A DNA stretch of 12,932 nucleotides, taken from NCBI GenBank assembly GCA_002421405.1, contig DIJY01000079.1:1-12932 (forward strand). The letters are read 5' to 3'. Shown one piece after another: positions 6,607 to 12,932 of the stretch. Each line of letters opens with the position of its first letter. The stretch's first letter is position 1. Below the pieces are notes generated by a model that was given only the letters and a program-made list of their open reading frames with translations, was not told the DNA's origin and did not search any database. Position numbers and translations under genes: made by a program. This DNA is from Caryophanales bacterium UBA5632 (GTDB taxonomy: Bacteria > Bacillota_I > Bacilli_A > Izemoplasmatales > Hujiaoplasmataceae).

Positions 6607-8736
6607 TTATATCAATCGAATGATAGCAAAGATTAATATAATAACGATTAATCCTACATAGATTAAAGCATCATTTTGAATAAACGGTTTTTCATAACGA
6701 TCGTTAAAGCGATTAACTGTGATTTGAAAACGTTCTAAAAAGCCAGTGGGATTCGATTGATCCGTGGATATCATTTTTTCAGTGTCTGGATCAAGTGGAT
6801 GCCGTTTTCGATCAATCAACTTACAACTACGGTACATCAACATATACCAAGGAAACACAATCAAATACTCAACCGAAAGCCATCGGGGCAGATGCAAATG
6901 GAATAAATTGAATTTCTTTCCGACAAGAAAGATTCCGGTTCCAAGGGCAACAACCATTAACATCGTCAATAAATCTGAACCTTGAAAGTAATTTAACTGT
7001 GACAAAACTTCTTCAACAAAATGAGGATCAAAATTCATCGAACGAATCTGCGGAAGTAAGAACCGATTCATAATGAAATTAGGTGCAAGTCCAATCACCG
7101 CAATCAACCCTGCAAGAGCAATCATCGCTGCATTCATTCCATCCCATTCAAAACCAATTTGAGCATATGTTTCCGTCGTTTTTTTAAAGAAAACATAGTA
7201 CATTAATTTTATAAAGGAAGCGACGGTTCCGGCGCTAACAGCGATAAATATCCATTCGGCAAGAGTAAAAATCCAACTGCCTTCGTGAACAGCTTCAACG
7301 ATTCCGTGATGCAAAATCGATTTTGAAATGAACCCGTTAAAGAGCGGAATTCCGCTAATTCCCAATGCAGCAATCAATGCAACAAACGTTGTCACAGGCA
7401 GTTTTTTCCATAAACCGCCAAGTTTGTACATGTCTGATTCATGCGTATGGTGGTAAACGACCCCTGCTACCAAAAACAACAAAGATTTGAATAGTGCGTG
7501 ATTGACAATATGATAAACCGCCCCCGCATAACCAACGGCACCGTGGTCACCCAAATACATTGCAATCCCAACCCCCGTGATGATATACCCCATTTGACTG
7601 ACAGAATGGTAGGCAAGCATCCGTTTAATGTGAGATTGTTGAAGCGCCATGAAGACGCCTACGCTCATGGTGATGATTCCTGCCCAGATGACGAGAAAGC
7701 CAACATTTTCAATTGTAAGCCAAACCGCATCGGGTTCAATGTTGCTATTTGGAAAATAATAAGAAGTAGCAACACGCAAGATTCCGTACGCTCCCACTTT
7801 GATTATAATGCCTGAAAGCAATGCTGATGCCGGTGTTGGCGCAACAGGATGTGCTTTTGGAAGCCAAATATGAACTGGAACCATCCCTGCCTTCACACCA
7901 AATCCAAAGATTAATAAGCCGATGATCCAGTACCGAACAGCCCCTAATTGATTAAGCGCTCCAAGTGCACTTTCAAACTGTAAATCACCCACTTCAAAAT
8001 ATAAAAGCATCATAGCAATCAATATCAAGAATCCTCCGACCAACCCCATAAAAATGTAGGTGGTCGCAGCTCGATTTGAATCTTCTTGTTGGTAATGAAC
8101 GACAAGCAAATACGAAGCAACGGTCATAATTTCAAAAAATAAATACATGGTAAACAAATCACCGGCCATCACAGCACCTAATACAGTTGTATAGGTGATG
8201 GCCATGAAGAAATAAAAGCGAGTTGAACGCTTTTCAGCTCCCATGTAAACATGGGTGAAAATCATTACGAATAGCCATACAATGTTGGTTATCAATACCA
8301 TCGTATATCCAAGCATATCAAGGGTGAATGACAATCCTAAACCTAAAGCTTGAGGGAATTCCAGATGAATGCCTCCATCAATAGCATTTGGGTAAATGAG
8401 AAGACTCAAAGCGAGATTAATAAAAGTTGCGCCCATCACCATCCGGTCGCGCCATTTGACCGCCCGCATGCCAAATGCGAGCTGAGCAAATCCACCAACT
8501 ACAGGTAAGAACAAAACAATCATCAAAAGCACATCAGCGTGAGCGAACGACCAAAGTGATGCTTGTAGCTGTGTGTTTGCGTTTAATTTATCAATAATGC
8601 CAAACCAGTTTTCTACGGCTCCCACAAAGACAAGCAAGAATAAAAGCGCAATAAAAACTAACGTCGTGGTCCTAGCAGAACTCGGCGTAATAATCAGATG
8701 TTGTTTAGGTTTGGATGTCGGGGATGTGAAAGTCAT
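6607..8736 (-). CDS. NuoL/MrpA-type proton-conducting antiporter subunit, extended (MrpA N-terminal equivalent)
   Basis: Large ion-translocating membrane subunit of the Mrp complex, of the family shared by NuoL/M/N and MrpA/MrpD. Charged residues of the family's proton path are present: Glu202 in TM5 (LFFEIMTV), Lys282 in TM7 (FGVKAGMVPVHIWLP), His289, Lys313 in TM8 and Lys417 in the TM10 HALFKSLLF segment. At 709 residues it is some 200 longer than MrpD. An extra N-terminal helix (about 25-41) follows a polar tail, and after the core two more hydrophobic segments (about 585-605 and 690-709) flank a polar stretch that may be an amphipathic lateral helix. Canonical MrpA also holds MbhD- and MbhE-like domains; here those are separate genes upstream. 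It is last in the operon, 22 bases after mrpD, with GAGGTG before its ATG. It could equally be called a second MrpD. Confidence 0.88.
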   Translation of the reverse strand: MTFTSPTSKPKQHLIITPSSARTTTLVFIALLFLLVFVGAVENWFGIIDKLNANTQLQASLWSFAHADVLLMIVLFLPVVGGFAQLAFGMRAVKWRDRMVMGATFINLALSLLIYPNAIDGGIHLEFPQALGLGLSFTLDMLGYTMVLITNIVWLFVMIFTHVYMGAEKRSTRFYFFMAITYTTVLGAVMAGDLFTMYLFFEIMTVASYLLVVHYQQEDSNRAATTYIFMGLVGGFLILIAMMLLYFEVGDLQFESALGALNQLGAVRYWIIGLLIFGFGVKAGMVPVHIWLPKAHPVAPTPASALLSGIIIKVGAYGILRVATSYYFPNSNIEPDAVWLTIENVGFLVIWAGIITMSVGVFMALQQSHIKRMLAYHSVSQMGYIITGVGIAMYLGDHGAVGYAGAVYHIVNHALFKSLLFLVAGVVYHHTHESDMYKLGGLWKKLPVTTFVALIAALGISGIPLFNGFISKSILHHGIVEAVHEGSWIFTLAEWIFIAVSAGTVASFIKLMYYVFFKKTTETYAQIGFEWDGMNAAMIALAGLIAVIGLAPNFIMNRFLLPQIRSMNFDPHFVEEVLSQLNYFQGSDLLTMLMVVALGTGIFLVGKKFNLFHLHLPRWLSVEYLIVFPWYMLMYRSCKLIDRKRHPLDPDTEKMISTDQSNPTGFLERFQITVNRFNDRYEKPFIQNDALIYVGLIVIILIFAIIRLI

Positions 8737-8758
8737 TAAAACACCTCAATATCTAGAT

Positions 8759-10237
8759 TTATAAACGAGCAATGACTAAATCAATCAATTGCATTAATAA
8801 GTTGGGATAAATACCTATCAAGAGAATGGAAAGACCCAAAACGACGATTGGCAAAAGCATTGCGGCCGGGATTTTCTCAATGCTTACCTTTTCTTGATGT
8901 TCAGGATTATCCTTCAAAAATGCCGCAAACAAAATTGGTAGATAATACATTGCATTGAGTAAACTGCTTATAACAATTACACCTAGAAAAATATATTGCG
9001 AAGCACTTTCAACCGCAATTCCCAAATTCCATTTAGCAATGAAACCACTGGTAAGCGGAATACCAATCATTGAAAATGCCGCAATACCAAACACAGTCAT
9101 CGCAATGGGTATTTGAAAGCCAAGACCTTCAAAACCTTTCACACTTCTACTCTTTTTTAAATAGATTACAATTCCGACCGACAAGAAGAGTGCTGCTTTT
9201 GTTAATCCGTGCGAGATAATATGAAAGAAAGCGGACCGCAATCCAAGGTCGGACATAAGCGCAAGTCCGACAACGATATACCCAATCTGAGAAACGGATG
9301 AATAACCTAACATGCGTTTAAGATCCTTTTGCGTCATCGCAAAAATTGAACCCATAATCATACCCGCACCGCCAAAAATGAGTAAGACAGTATCCATTCC
9401 AAGCGATGCAAACAACTCAACGCCAAAAACTTTTAGTATCAATTTTATCAAAACTAAAATATATATTTTTACGACAACCGCAGACAAAATCGCGCTCGAT
9501 GTGCTCGGAGCACTCGCATGAGCGTCTGGCAACCAAATATGAAAGGGAAATATAGCAGCCTTTAAACTGAGTCCTACTGTCATAAAGACAATGGCAAAGA
9601 TAATATTGATTGGTAGGGTTGTCCATCCCGATTGAATTGTATTCGCAAGCAAATCAATATTCAAATGACCACTAATCATGTAAAGCATCGCAATTCCGAA
9701 AAGAAATGATAGAGACCCGATTTCATTTAATAGAACATAGCGGAAAGCAGCCGGATATGGCTCTTTTTTTCTTTTAATCGAAATGATTGCGCATGAGGTA
9801 AGCGAAATGATTTCGATAAAGACATAGGTGTTAAATAAGTCATTCGAATATAGAATACCAAACATCGCAAACAACATTAAAAAATACAAGACATAATAAC
9901 GAGAGAATTCTGGCGATTCGATTCCCTCGGTTTTATCACCCGATGAATAGACATAGATGATGAAAGCTAAAGTGCCAACAAAAAGGGTAAAAAGAGAAGC
10001 AAACGGATCAACCTTGAATTCAATACCAAGGAACGATTCATAATCACCGAAATGATAAATAATATCGCCAACGTTTGCGACATGAATAAAGATAAAAACG
10101 GATGAAACCAATACACCGATTAGAAGAATTCCTCCAAGCCATAAAGTAGCCCTAAAAGATATCTTTTTTATAAACGGAACCATGATTGCCATCAATAAAA
10201 GTGCAACGAGATTGATGATTGGCAGTTGGCTAATCAT
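8759..10237 (-). CDS. mrpD: Mrp antiporter subunit D
   Basis: Ion-translocating subunit of the Mrp cation/proton antiporter, homologous to NuoM/NuoN. At 492 residues it has the normal MrpD length and is hydrophobic throughout with about 14 helices. Key charged residues are present: Glu142 in TM5 (YVFIEIISL), Lys226 in TM7 (LSLKAAIFPFHIWLPDAH), Lys257 in TM8 (VVVKIY) and Lys347 in TM10 (HGLTKAALF). The start codon overlaps the end of mrpC by 8 bases, and its strong AGGAGGTG site lies inside the last mrpC codons, so translation is likely coupled. Distinguishing MrpD from other family members relies on length and on its position next to mrpC. Confidence 0.93.
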   Translation of the reverse strand: MISQLPIINLVALLLMAIMVPFIKKISFRATLWLGGILLIGVLVSSVFIFIHVANVGDIIYHFGDYESFLGIEFKVDPFASLFTLFVGTLAFIIYVYSSGDKTEGIESPEFSRYYVLYFLMLFAMFGILYSNDLFNTYVFIEIISLTSCAIISIKRKKEPYPAAFRYVLLNEIGSLSFLFGIAMLYMISGHLNIDLLANTIQSGWTTLPINIIFAIVFMTVGLSLKAAIFPFHIWLPDAHASAPSTSSAILSAVVVKIYILVLIKLILKVFGVELFASLGMDTVLLIFGGAGMIMGSIFAMTQKDLKRMLGYSSVSQIGYIVVGLALMSDLGLRSAFFHIISHGLTKAALFLSVGIVIYLKKSRSVKGFEGLGFQIPIAMTVFGIAAFSMIGIPLTSGFIAKWNLGIAVESASQYIFLGVIVISSLLNAMYYLPILFAAFLKDNPEHQEKVSIEKIPAAMLLPIVVLGLSILLIGIYPNLLMQLIDLVIARL

Positions 10238-10613
10238 GTGGCACCTCCTGCTCCATAATCTCCGCTAACTCCTTTTGATCGATGGTGCCATAGGTTTGAA
10301 AGATACGGATGACCAATGAAAGCAAATAGACCGTCACAGAAACGGAGACAACGATGCCAGTGAGAATCAATGCCGATGGAACCGGGTTCACAAATATGGG
10401 ATTTTCCATGCCTTCGAGCCATATGGGGGGCGTGCCACCTTCAATATTGCCAATTGCGATAAAAAATAAAAACACGCCGGTTCCCATGATATTGATTCCG
10501 ATTATTTTTTTAATTAAATTTGTATGAGTAACGACCGTATGTAAACCAATCAAGAACAATGCTGCGCCACCTAAATAGTTGATGTTTTCGACAATGCGTT
10601 CGAGGATGTTCAT
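10230..10613 (-). CDS. mrpC: Mrp antiporter subunit C (NuoK-like)
   Basis: Small three-helix membrane subunit homologous to NuoK, part of the Mrp membrane arm. The 127 residues show hydrophobic segments at about 14-29, 38-55 and 77-104, and the family pattern NPVPSALILTGIVV (about 75-89), equivalent to the NPLPQALVLTAIVI of MrpC. A polar tail rich in Glu follows. The ATG overlaps the mrpB stop as ATGA (10610-10613), and the 3' end overlaps mrpD by 8 bases. Confidence 0.93.
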   Translation of the reverse strand: MNILERIVENINYLGGAALFLIGLHTVVTHTNLIKKIIGINIMGTGVFLFFIAIGNIEGGTPPIWLEGMENPIFVNPVPSALILTGIVVSVSVTVYLLSLVIRIFQTYGTIDQKELAEIMEQEVPHD

Positions 10614-11038
10614 TGGATGACCTCCTCGATTAATTTATGAAACAGTGTAATCATCGTCGATGCAACTTTGATGCCAATGCCAATCATAATGATTGGAATC
10701 ATGCCTGCAGATAATATCGCACCCGCCGAACCTGCTGGAAACCCTGCTGCAAGATTCGTCAAAAACGGCATTCCGACAAAGATAGCAATTAAACCAACGG
10801 TAACAAAAATCAATATTCCCCCACTTTCGGCAATTTCCGAAGCCTTGTGTGAGAATTTGTGTTTTGCTTTAATTGCACCGAATACCAGTGTGTAAAGAAT
10901 TAAACTAGTGCCTAACAAAGCGCCTCCGGAAAATCCACCACCTGGAGAAACGTGACCATTCAAAATAATAAAAATTCCATAAACTTGTACAAAGGGAATC
11001 ACTAAACGCGTGATTGATTTGACGATTGTATCATTCAT
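10610..11038 (-). CDS. mrpB: Mrp antiporter subunit B (MnhB domain)
   Basis: Membrane subunit with the MnhB domain, homologous to MbhF. The 142 residues carry the diagnostic HVSPGGGFSGGAL motif (about 29-41) and four hydrophobic segments. The ATG at 11038 overlaps the end of the MbhE-like gene by 8 bases and is preceded by GAGGTGG. It ends in TGA within an ATGA overlap with mrpC. In canonical Mrp operons mrpB directly follows mrpA; here it follows the detached C-terminal piece of MrpA, so local order is kept even though MrpA is split. Confidence 0.93.
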   Translation of the reverse strand: MNDTIVKSITRLVIPFVQVYGIFIILNGHVSPGGGFSGGALLGTSLILYTLVFGAIKAKHKFSHKASEIAESGGILIFVTVGLIAIFVGMPFLTNLAAGFPAGSAGAILSAGMIPIIMIGIGIKVASTMITLFHKLIEEVIQ

Positions 11039-11333
11039 GATGAATTTCCACCTCGTCTTTCTTCAAAGGCACTCGGAGGACAGAACCGACAGCGACAATC
11101 GCCGTGAACAAAACCACGGTTTCACCGAGCGTATCGAATGCACGATAATCAGCAACAACAGCGGCAACCACATTGGTTGCACCCGTTTCTTCCACGGCGT
11201 TATCAATGTAATGGCGAACGGTATCATTATAGGAAGGAGCACTGATATCAGGTGATGTCGGCATTGTAAAAATACCGCCAGCGAGGATAAAGAATAAAAT
11301 GATGAAAACAATTCTGATTAATATTTTCTTCAT
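11031..11333 (-). CDS. MbhE-like subunit (detached C-terminal part of MrpA)
   Basis: A 100-residue membrane protein matching the last domain of MrpA and the MbhE subunit of archaeal membrane hydrogenases. After one hydrophobic N-terminal helix (4-22) it shows GATNVVAAVVADYRAFDTLGE (about 51-71), the counterpart of the conserved TNVVNVILVDFRGFDTLGE stretch of MrpA, and then a second helix. A longer in-frame start at 11444 would run through the gene before it and give a Cys/Arg-rich, non-hydrophobic extension; the ATG at 11333 is chosen because it forms an ATGA overlap with the upstream stop. It probably sits at the junction between the antiporter modules and the smaller subunits. Confidence 0.88.
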   Translation of the reverse strand: MKKILIRIVFIILFFILAGGIFTMPTSPDISAPSYNDTVRHYIDNAVEETGATNVVAAVVADYRAFDTLGETVVLFTAIVAVGSVLRVPLKKDEVEIHHE

Positions 11334-11569
11334 TTTTCGTACCTCTTGGTTTTGCTGATAACAGCGAAAAATAAAAGCGAAGTCACACCAGCGCCGATGG
11401 CAGCTTCGGTGAGAGCAACATCTGGCGCTTTTAAAATCAACCATAAAAGCGACATCATTAAGGAATAAGCACTGAATATAATTATCGCTGAGAGTAAATC
11501 TTTGGTTCGCTCAACCGCAATTGCACAGACCACTAAGAAGACGACTAGTAAAACATTAAATAGTTGCAT
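11330..11569 (-). CDS. MbhD-like subunit (detached middle part of MrpA)
   Basis: A 79-residue, three-helix protein matching the MbhD domain that in canonical MrpA lies after the NuoL-like part; it is NuoJ-related. The diagnostic stretch is LKAPDVALTEAAIGAGVTSLLF (about 46-67), with an acidic pair in a helix thought to line the ion path. The ribosome site AGGAGGGG overlaps the mrpG stop codon. The gene ends in TGA, forming ATGA with the MbhE-like gene. Its free-standing form, as in archaeal Mbh/Mbx operons, is the main structural peculiarity of this operon. Confidence 0.9.
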   Translation of the reverse strand: MQLFNVLLVVFLVVCAIAVERTKDLLSAIIIFSAYSLMMSLLWLILKAPDVALTEAAIGAGVTSLLFFAVISKTKRYEK

Positions 11570-11577
11570 AGCCCCTC

Positions 11578-11892
11578 CTATTCCCGCTTTTCATCGGATT
11601 GGTTCTTCAATCGATGATAAGCGCTTTTTGCAATATAGTGAGCAGCGGTGGGATTCGTCATCCAAATGAACAGTAATACAACAAATATCATTAAACTGAC
11701 TAAGGAAAAGCCTTTCCAAAGAATCAGTCCCAAAAAGATTAATCCTGCGCCCATCGTATCACATTTGGTCGTTGCATGCATCCGTGTAAAAACATCGGGC
11801 ATCCGAAGAAGCCCAATAACACCGACAACGAAAAAAAAGATACCAGAAATCAAGAAAATAATAACGAAGATGTCACGTACGATTGTCCACAT
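11578..11892 (-). CDS. mrpG: Mrp antiporter subunit G
   Basis: Small three-helix subunit of the MnhG/PhaG family, homologous to MbhC. The 104 residues contain GVIGLLRMPDVFTRMHATTKCDTMGAG (about 24-50) and the C-terminal TNPTAAHYIAKSAYH (about 79-93), both signatures of the family, then a charged tail. The ATG is 1 base past the mrpF stop, with AAGGAAAA upstream. Function of the subunit is structural or in assembly; the complex needs it in studied species. Confidence 0.94.
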   Translation of the reverse strand: MWTIVRDIFVIIFLISGIFFFVVGVIGLLRMPDVFTRMHATTKCDTMGAGLIFLGLILWKGFSLVSLMIFVVLLFIWMTNPTAAHYIAKSAYHRLKNQSDEKRE

Positions 11893-11893
11893 A

Positions 11894-12160
11894 TTAGTCG
11901 AGTTTTCCTTTCATCAGGAATTTAGCTAGTCCAATACTCGCAACGAAACCAATCAAAGCATAGACCAAGGCAACACTGACATATGAGTCTTGCGCTGTTA
12001 ATAGCGCAACCATAACAATCATCGTTGTCACTTTCGTAGTAATCATGTTGATGGCAACGATTCGATCATGCGCTGATGGGCCGATAATGGTTCGGTAAAG
12101 CCCAACAAACGTCAAAAGCAATAAGATAATTGTGCAGATCCAAACAATGGTAACAATCAT
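11894..12160 (-). CDS. mrpF: Mrp antiporter subunit F
   Basis: Three-helix subunit of the MnhF/PhaF family, homologous to MbhB. The 88 residues include YRTIIGPSAHDRIVAIN (about 22-38) and ALVYALIGFVASIGLAKFL (about 64-82). The usual ALD after DRVV is AIN here, followed by MITTK, an Asn and Lys form that I associate with the Mbh/archaeal-type subgroup rather than Bacillus MrpF (from memory). The ATG overlaps the mrpE stop as ATGA (12157-12160), and GGGAGGT lies just upstream. Confidence 0.92.
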   Translation of the reverse strand: MIVTIVWICTIILLLLTFVGLYRTIIGPSAHDRIVAINMITTKVTTMIVMVALLTAQDSYVSVALVYALIGFVASIGLAKFLMKGKLD

Positions 12161-12651
12161 TTTGAACCTCCCTCTAAAGCTGCGAAAGCACGTTCCATAG
12201 CGCTTCCTTCAAGGTTTTTGACTTCTTCTTGTACTAATCCATGTACAAGAATACCTTCATCAACAATATCAACCGTCAACGTGCCAGGAGTCAAAGTAAT
12301 TGCGTTGGCGTAAAATGCTTGGTTGATTTCATTCTTGAGTGGCATCCTGATGATTTGAAATCCAGGATTAATCGGCATTTTTTTCTTGAGAACGATTGCA
12401 GCGACATGAATGTTCGATTTAAGCACTTCCCATAAAACAACGCCAATAACTCGAAAAAAAGTAAGAACAGTCTTAAAAGTAAAACGGTTGGTACCCTCAC
12501 GGTGAAAAACAAGATCAAGATTATAACCAACGACAATTAGCGAAACTACGATACCAAATAGAATTGTTTGCCAATCCAGTCGTTCTGATAGTAAAAGCCA
12601 AAAGCCAAGTAATAGAAAAAACAGGAAGATGACACCGGGTAATTTTTTCAT
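12157..12651 (-). CDS. mrpE: Mrp antiporter subunit E
   Basis: First gene of the operon: a 164-residue subunit of the MnhE/PhaE family, homologous to MbhA. It has two close N-terminal hydrophobic segments (about 4-22 and 28-43) and a third at about 60-85, then a cytoplasmic part with the signature ANAITLTPGTLTVDI (about 115-129) and a VHGL element. The ATG at 12651 gives the usual family length and has AAGGGA 10 bases before it. The frame stays open 54 codons further to a TTG at 12813, but that extension is unlike the family, has no ribosome site, and would be excluded from mRNA started at the nearer promoter. Confidence 0.92.
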   Translation of the reverse strand: MKKLPGVIFLFFLLLGFWLLLSERLDWQTILFGIVVSLIVVGYNLDLVFHREGTNRFTFKTVLTFFRVIGVVLWEVLKSNIHVAAIVLKKKMPINPGFQIIRMPLKNEINQAFYANAITLTPGTLTVDIVDEGILVHGLVQEEVKNLEGSAMERAFAALEGGSK

Positions 12652-12675
12652 TGAAAATCCGTCCCTTCTTGATTG

Positions 12676-12698
12676 CGATGGCATAAGCGATTCCATCG
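12676..12698 (-). repeat. Small hairpin in the mrpE leader
   Basis: CGATGG and CCATCG form perfect 6-base arms around an 11-base loop, about 10 bases before the ribosome site of mrpE. It lies close to the predicted transcription start of the nearer promoter and could affect translation or mRNA stability; this is speculative. Confidence 0.3.
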
Positions 12699-12703
12699 TT
12701 AAT

Positions 12704-12731
12704 ATTTTAACATGAGGCAGCAAATTCGCAA
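12704..12731 (-). promoter_or_regulatory. Candidate proximal promoter of the Mrp operon
   Basis: On the minus strand TTGCGA (12731-12726), 16 bases, then TAAAAT (12709-12704) preceded by TGT, an extended -10. Transcription would start near 12697, giving a leader of about 45 bases to the mrpE ATG. Confidence 0.4.
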
Positions 12732-12877
12732 AGAATTCCATCGATTTAGGTAATATTTGTGCAAACATAAATTCAATAATTTTTTGATCGATTGTCTCTA
12801 CATCACTGTGCAATTAACTTTTATGATAGCGAATGTCTATTTTATAACTTCGTATTTAATCTGATTTTATGTCATCT

Positions 12878-12906
12878 ATTATAACATCTAATTTCACGTT
12901 TATAAA
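12878..12906 (-). promoter_or_regulatory. Candidate distal promoter of the Mrp operon
   Basis: On the minus strand TTTATA (12906-12901), 17 bases, then a perfect TATAAT (12883-12878) preceded by TGT, an extended -10. The leader to mrpE would be about 220 bases. The rest of 12814-12932 holds no gene that I can see. Confidence 0.5.
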
Positions 12907-12932
12907 GGCTAATTACCTATCTCTTTTCAAAC

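Noticed and set aside
9417..9626. Short alternative frame inside mrpD (and similar ones in mrpC and the 709-residue gene)
   Set aside because: Same-strand or opposite-strand shadows fully inside conserved genes with no independent start signals.
11334..11444. Longer start of the MbhE-like gene at 11444
   Set aside because: It would be read out of frame through the MbhD-like gene, giving a Cys/Arg/His-rich segment unlike the family; the ATG at 11333 with ATGA overlap fits.
6607..12651. Membrane-bound hydrogenase (Mbh) or Mbx complex
   Set aside because: The gene order is Mbh-like, but no NiFe, NuoB/C/D/I-like or ferredoxin subunit is present; the operon has promoters just upstream of mrpE and ends at a terminator.
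12652..12813. N-terminal extension of MrpE from a TTG at 12813
   Set aside because: Family length, ribosome site and a promoter downstream of 12813 all favour 12651; kept only as a point to check.
1..12932. Mycoplasma-type genetic code (UGA as Trp)
   Set aside because: Several genes end at UGA at sensible family lengths with coupled downstream starts, and Trp positions in conserved motifs use UGG.

Overview
The window looks like a chromosomal piece of a low-GC, Gram-positive-related bacterium. AT-rich spacers, AAGGAG/GGAGG-type ribosome binding sites and TATAAT promoters with extended -10 elements point to Bacillota or an early-branching Mycoplasmatota-type lineage that keeps the standard code. 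UGA is used as a stop by at least five genes (the acyltransferase, mrpE, both split MrpA C-terminal pieces and mrpB), so the mycoplasma code is excluded. No tRNA, rRNA, CRISPR array, insertion sequence or phage gene is visible. Taxonomy is inference.

Left part, plus strand (1-5493): the 3' part of a MelB-like (GPH family) MFS transporter, cut by the window edge, is followed after 2 bases by a PlsC-type acyltransferase carrying a zinc ribbon and a beta-rich C-terminal domain. The pair ends at a strong intrinsic terminator. A 340-base spacer with inverted repeats and two candidate promoters leads to a P2-type (SERCA/PacL-like) calcium ATPase. A PAS-GGDEF diguanylate cyclase follows (5636-6499). 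Its start is moved downstream because a -10 box overlaps the longer start.

Right part, minus strand (12651 down to 6607): one compact nine-gene operon for an Mrp-type multisubunit cation/proton antiporter. In transcription order it reads mrpE, mrpF, mrpG, an MbhD-like piece of MrpA, an MbhE-like piece of MrpA, mrpB, mrpC, mrpD and a 709-residue NuoL/MrpA-like subunit. The canonical Bacillus order is A-B-C-D-E-F-G with one large MrpA. Here MrpA is split into three polypeptides and the order matches the membrane arm of archaeal Mbh/Mbx complexes, but no hydrogenase or other redox subunit is present. Genes are coupled by ATGA or 8-base overlaps. Two candidate promoters lie upstream of mrpE, and the best terminator lies inside the 3' end of the convergent diguanylate cyclase gene.

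Functionally, most of the window concerns the cell membrane: ion homeostasis (Na+/H+ or other cation antiport, Ca2+ export), lipid or sugar uptake coupled to acyl transfer, and a c-di-GMP signalling enzyme. The most interesting points are the split, Mbh-ordered Mrp operon with its extended terminal subunit, and the tight pairing of a MelB/MFSD2A-family carrier with an acyltransferase. That pairing resembles, by analogy only, the LplT-Aas lysophospholipid salvage pair.
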